Of a stretch of DNA of 64,000 bases, positions 59,289-64,000 are shown piece by piece (position 1 is the stretch's first letter; each line of letters opens with the position of its first letter). The notes beneath the pieces were generated by a model. The model did not search any database, was not told the DNA's origin, and saw only the letters and a list, made by a program, of their open reading frames with translations. Source of the DNA: Lachnospiraceae bacterium (GTDB lineage: Bacteria > Bacillota > Clostridia > Lachnospirales > Lachnospiraceae). The position numbers and the translations under genes were made by a program. The stretch lies in NCBI GenBank assembly GCA_017476665.1, contig JAFUZJ010000003.1, forward strand, positions 1 through 64,000, in the 5' to 3' direction.

Positions 59289-59912
59289 ATGAAATTCTAC
59301 GTTTTGGCAAGTTTAATTGTATTTATCTGGATCATTGGACACAATCTTCGAAAATCCAAACGCATTCAGAGCGAAGCGGAAGCCCGCTTTTGGGAGCGGG
59401 AACGCCTTGCCAACGAGACCCGCCGCAAACCTCTGGACAATCTGGATTATGTCAGGATCCCTCTGGAAGAACTGCCCATGCATCTTATGGAGGACAACGA
59501 GCAGGTTGCCGGCTGCCTGCAGATCATCAACGAACTGTCCCTGCAGCCCATCGTCAACCTGACCGGCTACACCAATACCGATCTCAAGCTGGAATACGGC
59601 ACCGCCAATATCACCGTCCTGACCGAATACGACCAGAGTTACACCCTGCTGGTGAACACGCTGCAGACCTGGGCGAAGCTGCTCTATGACGCCGGTTACG
59701 TGGAGGAAACCCGGAAAATTCTGGAATTTGCCGTCTCCACCCGCACGGATGTGACCGCTTCCTATGACCTGCTGGCAGACATCTATCTGCAGGACGCCGC
59801 TCCTGAAAAGATACAGACCCTCTTAAGCACCGCGGAAAACCTGAATTCCCTGAGCAAACAGGTCATTCTGCGTCATCTGCAGGAAAAACTGCCCCAAGCT
59901 GCCCCGTCCTGA
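59289..59912 (+). CDS. Membrane-anchored hypothetical protein with TPR-like tail
   Basis: Protein of 207 aa. One N-terminal transmembrane helix (FYVLASLIVFIWIIGHNL), a charged stretch, and an α-helical C-terminal domain (WAKLLYDAGYVEETRKILEFAV; SYDLLADIYLQDAAPEKIQTLL) resembling TPRs. Function unknown. The ATG at 59289 follows AAAGGA. It is divergent from the VanW unit, and its 3' end overlaps the opposing exonuclease gene by 50 nt. Confidence 0.65.
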   Translation: MKFYVLASLIVFIWIIGHNLRKSKRIQSEAEARFWERERLANETRRKPLDNLDYVRIPLEELPMHLMEDNEQVAGCLQIINELSLQPIVNLTGYTNTDLKLEYGTANITVLTEYDQSYTLLVNTLQTWAKLLYDAGYVEETRKILEFAVSTRTDVTASYDLLADIYLQDAAPEKIQTLLSTAENLNSLSKQVILRHLQEKLPQAAPS

Positions 59913-60612
59913 TCTGATTCTCCAGGCGGCTTGCCTCGCTTTTGGTCATACGTTCCACATCTATGTCCAATACTATTTTATGCTGCTTGATCAGATGATA
60001 GATCAACTTTTTTTGATGGCTGGTCGCGGGGATATCTCTCTTGATTTCCGCCTGCAGCTTCTTCGGCACAAACAGATTGCCGGTCTCGGGATGCTCCGCA
60101 CATTCCTTTTCATAAAACAATTCCAAAAACTTCTGATACAGAAAATGCGTTGCCTTTGCATCCTCCGCCGCCCGATGCGCCTGATGCGGGATCTGATAAT
60201 ACTGGCAGAGATAATCCAGATTGCGGTGCTCCAGATCCGCCAGATATTTCCGCGCGATCAGGAGCGTATCGATCCCGTTTTTCTCAAAAATCTGCCTGTT
60301 GTCAACGGCCGCTTTCTTCAGAAATTTATAGTCAAACATCACACTGTGCCCCAGAATCGGCAGATCCCCCATAAACTCATAGAGCCACGGCAGGATCTCT
60401 TCTATATAAGAAGCTTCCTCCAGATCCCCGTCACGGATCCCGGTAAGCGATACAATGGCATCGCTCAGTTTCCGCCCCGGATTGATAAAGCTTTGAAACG
60501 TATCTGTGATCTGACCGTTCTCAACTTTCACGGCGCCGATCTCTATGATCTTGTCCAGCTTGGGGCTTAGCCCTGTGGTTTCCAAATCTATACTGATGTA
60601 ATCCTGTATCAT
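59863..60612 (-). CDS. DEDDh 3'-5' exonuclease (DnaQ/PolC-ε-like)
   Basis: Protein of 249 aa. Exo I is D9-x-E11 in SIDLETTGL; Exo II GHSVMFDYKFL; Exo III HRAAEDAKAT (H and D). An extra C-terminal ~75 residues (PATSHQKKLIYHLIKQHKI) are unlike the plain ε fold. Proofreading-type or repair nuclease; partner unknown. Confidence 0.88.
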   Translation of the reverse strand: MIQDYISIDLETTGLSPKLDKIIEIGAVKVENGQITDTFQSFINPGRKLSDAIVSLTGIRDGDLEEASYIEEILPWLYEFMGDLPILGHSVMFDYKFLKKAAVDNRQIFEKNGIDTLLIARKYLADLEHRNLDYLCQYYQIPHQAHRAAEDAKATHFLYQKFLELFYEKECAEHPETGNLFVPKKLQAEIKRDIPATSHQKKLIYHLIKQHKIVLDIDVERMTKSEASRLENQIRTGQLGAVFPADDAE

Positions 60613-60620
60613 ATTGACTC

Positions 60621-61271
60621 CTATCTCCCCTGCGGGTCTGCCGCAATGATCTGTATCTGCGCCTCATAGTTCAACGGGTTCCGCTTCTGATAATCAAACA
60701 GGACAAAATACGGAACCGCTTCCCCCGGATTGTCCTGCTCCTTCGGGCCGACCTGGCGAAGATGCTGCATTGCTTCCGCATCCCATACAGGATAGGAAAA
60801 CGGCTCCAGATGGGTCATGCGGCTCATCTGCTTCCAGTCATAATTCGCATAGGCGGGCAGATAGCAATGGGCCGCCGCCTCCTTCTGATAAAAGGCGCGG
60901 ATCCGCTCCCGGACTCCCTCGTCCCCCCTTGTATCCCGGGCAAAATCCGGTCTGCTCTTCGCATTTTCCCGCAGGTACACATCAAACGTCAGAAGCTCCC
61001 GATAACAATCCCCATAAGCCGCATCCTGCTTTAACGCAAACTGCAGCAGGATCTCATAGCGGTAACTTCTGGCAGGATTCTGCACAAAATAACCGTTCGC
61101 CTCGTAATCGTCCGCCAGTGCCTCATACATGGCAAAAGGGCTCTCGAAGGCCTGCTCCAGAAACGGCAGCACTGCGGTAAACTGGCCGCTGTTGTAGTAC
61201 AGCTCCACCATCTCCTCAATCCTCTTGAGCCGCAGCACCTTCTCATAGGACAGCCACTTTGTGTACAGCAC
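60621..61271 (-). pseudogene. C-terminal DUF4080 half of a frameshifted radical SAM gene
   Basis: The frame runs SEPPYEVLYTKWLSYEKVLRL..., the usual DUF4080 continuation of B12-binding radical SAM proteins, ending in ...YEAQIQIIAADPQGR. It has no ribosome binding site at its own ATG (61271). A 1-nt shift at about 61285 separates it from the N-terminal half. Confidence 0.8.
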
Positions 61272-61288
61272 CTCGTAGGGCGGCTCGC

Positions 61289-62413
61289 TCAGTATCCGAT
61301 GCCGTACTCTTTGACCCGCTGCTCCATGGGCGAACCCTTCAATACTTTCAAAAATCCCAACTGCAGCTGATCCGGCCTCATAGCGTAAACCCGGTTAAAG
61401 GAACGGATGAAACTGTCATAATCCTCATAGGGCAGTCCCGCGATCAGATCCAGGTGCTGATGAATGTTCCTGCCCCTACGGATCGCTGCTACAATGCGCT
61501 CCAGCCGGTCTACATTCATCACCCGGTCGATGGCCCGGATCGTCTCCGGATTCGTGGTCTGCACGCCAATCTCCAGCTGTGCCAGCCCCGGCCGGAATCG
61601 GTTTAACAGCGTGATCTCATCCTCCCGCAGAATATCCGCGGAAATCTCAAAGTGAAAATTCGTCACCCCGTTGTCATGCTCGTAAATATACTGCCAGATG
61701 GCCATAGCATGCGCATGATCACAGTTGAACGTGCGGTCGATAAACTTGACCTGCTTCACCTTGTGATCCAGAAAAAACTGCAGCTCCTGCCGCACGATCT
61801 CCATGTCGCGCAGACGGACTTTCTTGTCAATGGAAGACAGACAATAGCTACAGTGATACGGACAGCCTCTGCTGCTCTCATAATAAAGAATTTTATTGGA
61901 AAAGGTGTCCAAATTTTCGTACAAAAACGGAATCCGGCTCAGATCCGTCAGCGCTCTGGGCGCCGTGTAGCCCCCGGGCAGACATAAACCCGCGATATCC
62001 TCCAGCCTGCCGGCCGAAGATCCGCCCGCATACCATCGGACCAGCTCCCGGAAGGTCTCCTCACCTTCGCCGACCATCACGCCGCGCACCTGGGCAAACG
62101 AATTCAGCACCCCCGGCGCATCATAGCTGACCTCCGGTCCTCCCAGCCAGATATCCGTCTCCGGCAGCAGCTTTTTCAGCTCCACGATCAGCCTCCGGAT
62201 CATATCCCAATTCCAGATATAGCAGGAAAAACCCACCGCATCCGGCTTTCTTCCGTACAGATCCGCCAGGATCTCCTGCATCTGCTGATTGATGGTATAT
62301 TCCGCCAATTCAATATACGGCCGCATCTCATCGCCGGCATAGGCGCGCAGACTGTAGATCGCCGGATTGGAATGTATGTATTTTGCATTCACCGCTGCCA
62401 ATAAAAACTTCAT
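61289..62413 (-). CDS. B12-binding radical SAM protein, N-terminal half
   Basis: Protein of 374 aa as read. B12-binding-like domain (1-150: LLAAVNAKYIHSNPAIYSL; WLGGPEVSYD; GEGEETF), then the radical SAM core with CxxxCxxC in RGCPYHCSYCLSS and IEIGVQTTNPETI. It stops at KEYGIGY, where intact relatives continue into DUF4080. Either a true frameshift mutation or a sequencing error. The truncated core could still be made. Confidence 0.85.
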   Translation of the reverse strand: MKFLLAAVNAKYIHSNPAIYSLRAYAGDEMRPYIELAEYTINQQMQEILADLYGRKPDAVGFSCYIWNWDMIRRLIVELKKLLPETDIWLGGPEVSYDAPGVLNSFAQVRGVMVGEGEETFRELVRWYAGGSSAGRLEDIAGLCLPGGYTAPRALTDLSRIPFLYENLDTFSNKILYYESSRGCPYHCSYCLSSIDKKVRLRDMEIVRQELQFFLDHKVKQVKFIDRTFNCDHAHAMAIWQYIYEHDNGVTNFHFEISADILREDEITLLNRFRPGLAQLEIGVQTTNPETIRAIDRVMNVDRLERIVAAIRRGRNIHQHLDLIAGLPYEDYDSFIRSFNRVYAMRPDQLQLGFLKVLKGSPMEQRVKEYGIGY

Positions 62414-62439
62414 GTACCTCCCTCCGCGGATCTCCCGGC

Positions 62440-63570
62440 TTACTCTGCCACATAACCTTCCGCGTCGAACTGTAATCCAAATCCTTCACTGTATTGATTC
62501 ACACGATCCAGGATCCGTTTGGCCTCCTCCCCTGCCGCCGGCATGGGTCTGTAATCATTCCGCTCCGGCGTGGAGGAAATACTGCAGGGAATGATCCGGA
62601 AAGCCGTCTCTTCCTGCCTTTCCCCGTCCACAAAAGTAAAGGTCTGCTGCGCGATCATAGTGTCCTTGTCGGAGGGATTGCGGTTCGCCCCGAAACAGAA
62701 ATTGCCGAGACTGTAGATGATATATTTCCCCTGATATTGCTCCACGCCCTGCAACACATGAGGGTGATGCCCCAGCACAAGATCCGCGCCCCAGTCGATG
62801 CACTGCTTGCCAAATTTCTGCTGATAACCGGTGGGATAAAGATCCTTCTCAATCCCCCAGTGGCAGCAGGCAAGAATAATGTCCGCCTGCTCCTCCTGCA
62901 GCCTGGCAATCCCGTCCTGCATCATCTTTTCCACTTCCCGGCTTTGACTGAGCGCATTCACGCTGACATAGCCGATCCGGATTCCCTTTGTCTCATAGAT
63001 ACCGATATTTTTATCATAGGCATAAACAATCCCCTCGGCCTCCACCGCAGCCACCGTGTCCGCCGAGCCGGTTTGCCCGAAGTCCAACCGGTGGTTATTC
63101 GCCATGCTGACCGCCTCCACACTGCCATAGGTCAGGATCCTGGCATACTCCGGATCCCCCTTGATATTGTAAGTACGCCCCGAAGCCGCCGCATCCGAAT
63201 CGGTAAGCACCCCCTCCAAATTGACGATCGTCATGTCATCCCGGGAAAAAATATCATACACATTTTCAAAAAAATACCGTTCGGAATCCACGGTTCCGTA
63301 CATCTCCCGAAACGAATTCGTGTAGATCTGTCCCACATAATTGCCCATGGTGACATCCCCCACAGCGGAAATTGTGATCGTGACGACCTCCGGCTCCGGT
63401 ACGACCTCCTCCGGCTCTGACGACTCCGAGGGCAGGATCGGGATTACGATCTCTTCCGGCACAATCGTCCGCATCTGCGGCGTTTCCTGCTCCGGCACAC
63501 TGCAGCCGCACAGTCCGGTCATACTAAACAGCATGATCCCCCATATTCCAAAACAGTTTTTAATCCTCAT
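62440..63570 (-). CDS. CapA family lipoprotein (poly-γ-glutamate synthesis type)
   Basis: Protein of 376 aa. Lipobox LCGC near residue 23, a Pro/Glu-rich linker, then the CapA metallophosphoesterase-like domain: ISAVGDVTMGN, NLEGVLTDSD, SMANNHRLDFG, CCHWGIEKDL, VLGHHPHVLQGVE and YSLGNFCFG. Surface enzyme of unknown substrate; no capB/C nearby. The start at 63570 overlaps the end of the LCP gene. Confidence 0.88.
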   Translation of the reverse strand: MRIKNCFGIWGIMLFSMTGLCGCSVPEQETPQMRTIVPEEIVIPILPSESSEPEEVVPEPEVVTITISAVGDVTMGNYVGQIYTNSFREMYGTVDSERYFFENVYDIFSRDDMTIVNLEGVLTDSDAAASGRTYNIKGDPEYARILTYGSVEAVSMANNHRLDFGQTGSADTVAAVEAEGIVYAYDKNIGIYETKGIRIGYVSVNALSQSREVEKMMQDGIARLQEEQADIILACCHWGIEKDLYPTGYQQKFGKQCIDWGADLVLGHHPHVLQGVEQYQGKYIIYSLGNFCFGANRNPSDKDTMIAQQTFTFVDGERQEETAFRIIPCSISSTPERNDYRPMPAAGEEAKRILDRVNQYSEGFGLQFDAEGYVAE

Positions 63571-64000
63571 GTTCGGTGTTTTCCTTTTTTCTCTCGTACA
63601 ATAACGCACGGAGATATTTTCTGTTGGCGTCAAAATCCACTTCCAGCACCGCCATCTTCCGTATCGTTACATCCCGATACGTGCCCTCCAGCGGGATACT
63701 GCCATGCTCCACATCATACCGCAGCAGAAACGGCGCCATCAATGTCAGCCTGTAGCACTCCCAAGCCGTCAGATTCGTGGTCAGGTTGGGCAGCAGTCCG
63801 TTTTCCAATGTGCGGGGGTGCAGAAGCGCCTTGGGCAGCCGATGCACCACCTCTGCCAGCACCTTCCGCTGCCGCTCTGTGCGCCCGAAATCCGTGCCCA
63901 TATACCGGTTTCTGGTATAAGCCAATGCCTGCGGGCCGTTCAGATGCACCATCCCGTCCGACAGATCCTCCAGATAATCCGTGCCGAATGCCTTCCCCGT
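63560..64000 (-). CDS. LytR-CpsA-Psr (LCP) family protein, partial
   Basis: C-terminal 146 residues; the gene begins beyond the right edge. LNGPQALAYTRNRYMGTDFGRTERQRKVL is split across the typical LCP R-x-R and DFxRxxRQ motifs. LCP enzymes attach teichoic acids or polysaccharides to peptidoglycan. Overlaps capA-type gene by 11 nt; the two form an envelope operon. Confidence 0.9.
   Translation of the reverse strand, partial: TGKAFGTDYLEDLSDGMVHLNGPQALAYTRNRYMGTDFGRTERQRKVLAEVVHRLPKALLHPRTLENGLLPNLTTNLTAWECYRLTLMAPFLLRYDVEHGSIPLEGTYRDVTIRKMAVLEVDFDANRKYLRALLYERKKENTEHED

Noticed and set aside
1..64000. rRNA or tRNA genes
   Set aside because: None seen by eye; I found no tRNA-like cloverleaf with a T-loop GGTTCRA motif, but no covariance scan was possible.

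Overview
The window looks like chromosome of a gut-type Lachnospiraceae/Clostridia bacterium. The evidence is moderate G+C, AGGAGG-type ribosome binding sites, TTGACA/TATAAT promoters, MecA, LCP, VanW and VanZ proteins, a C11 (clostripain-like) peptidase, a cohesin/dockerin pair, Rpn-type nucleases and a polyamine gene set typical of that group. Almost all genes lie on the minus strand. Assignments rest on reading the sequence and on remembered family features; no search was run.

Layout. 0.1-7.3 kb: a Uma2-type nuclease, a zinc-ribbon/TPM gene pair with a decaying tandem copy, an RluA-type pseudouridine synthase, MecA and a PilZ protein. 7.5-40.9 kb: a polyamine pathway in the transcriptional order speD, speA, speE, carboxynorspermidine synthase (CASDH), nspC, aguA, aguB, all on the minus strand. 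Most joints between these genes hold foreign-looking material: a disrupted immunity-like gene, small hypotheticals and a DinJ/ParE pair between speA and speE; a candidate small RNA, a gene fragment and an AAA ATPase between speE and CASDH; about 20 kb between CASDH and nspC; and an AlbA/Schlafen-type regulator between nspC and aguA. The 20-kb block contains an NrtR/NAD-kinase-like/SPFH operon, a SNF2 helicase with two SWIM fingers, decayed Rpn nucleases, and adjacent genes for a wall-anchored cohesin protein and a secreted dockerin protein.

41-53 kb: a TIR-NB-ARC-TPR protein, a membrane-anchored C11 peptidase, a Lachnospiraceae-type hypothetical, gamma carbonic anhydrase, an AT-rich adenylate-forming enzyme, a serine recombinase divergent from an XRE regulator across a shared 32-bp palindrome, and a second AlbA-type regulator. 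52.5-64 kb is mostly ordinary chromosome: ProX/YbaK, VanZ, TrmL, an aminotransferase-Lrp-AIRS operon, VanW, a DEDDh exonuclease, a frameshifted B12/radical-SAM DUF4080 gene, CapA, and an LCP gene running off the right edge.

How the genes work together. SpeA makes agmatine and AguA/AguB convert it to putrescine. Spermidine can then be made by SpeD/SpeE (decarboxylated SAM) or by CASDH/NspC (aspartate semialdehyde). Insertions have apparently split the pathway into several transcription units, each starting behind a different inserted regulator or promoter. The most striking non-coding signals are: (i) a long structured speD leader with two terminator-like hairpins; (ii) 11-bp and 12-bp helically phased repeat arrays upstream of the two AlbA-type regulators, the second array also recurring inside its own gene; (iii) identically spaced 122-nt promoter/5'UTR cassettes before two unrelated genes; and (iv) a compact promoter-hairpin-terminator unit that looks like a free-standing small RNA.
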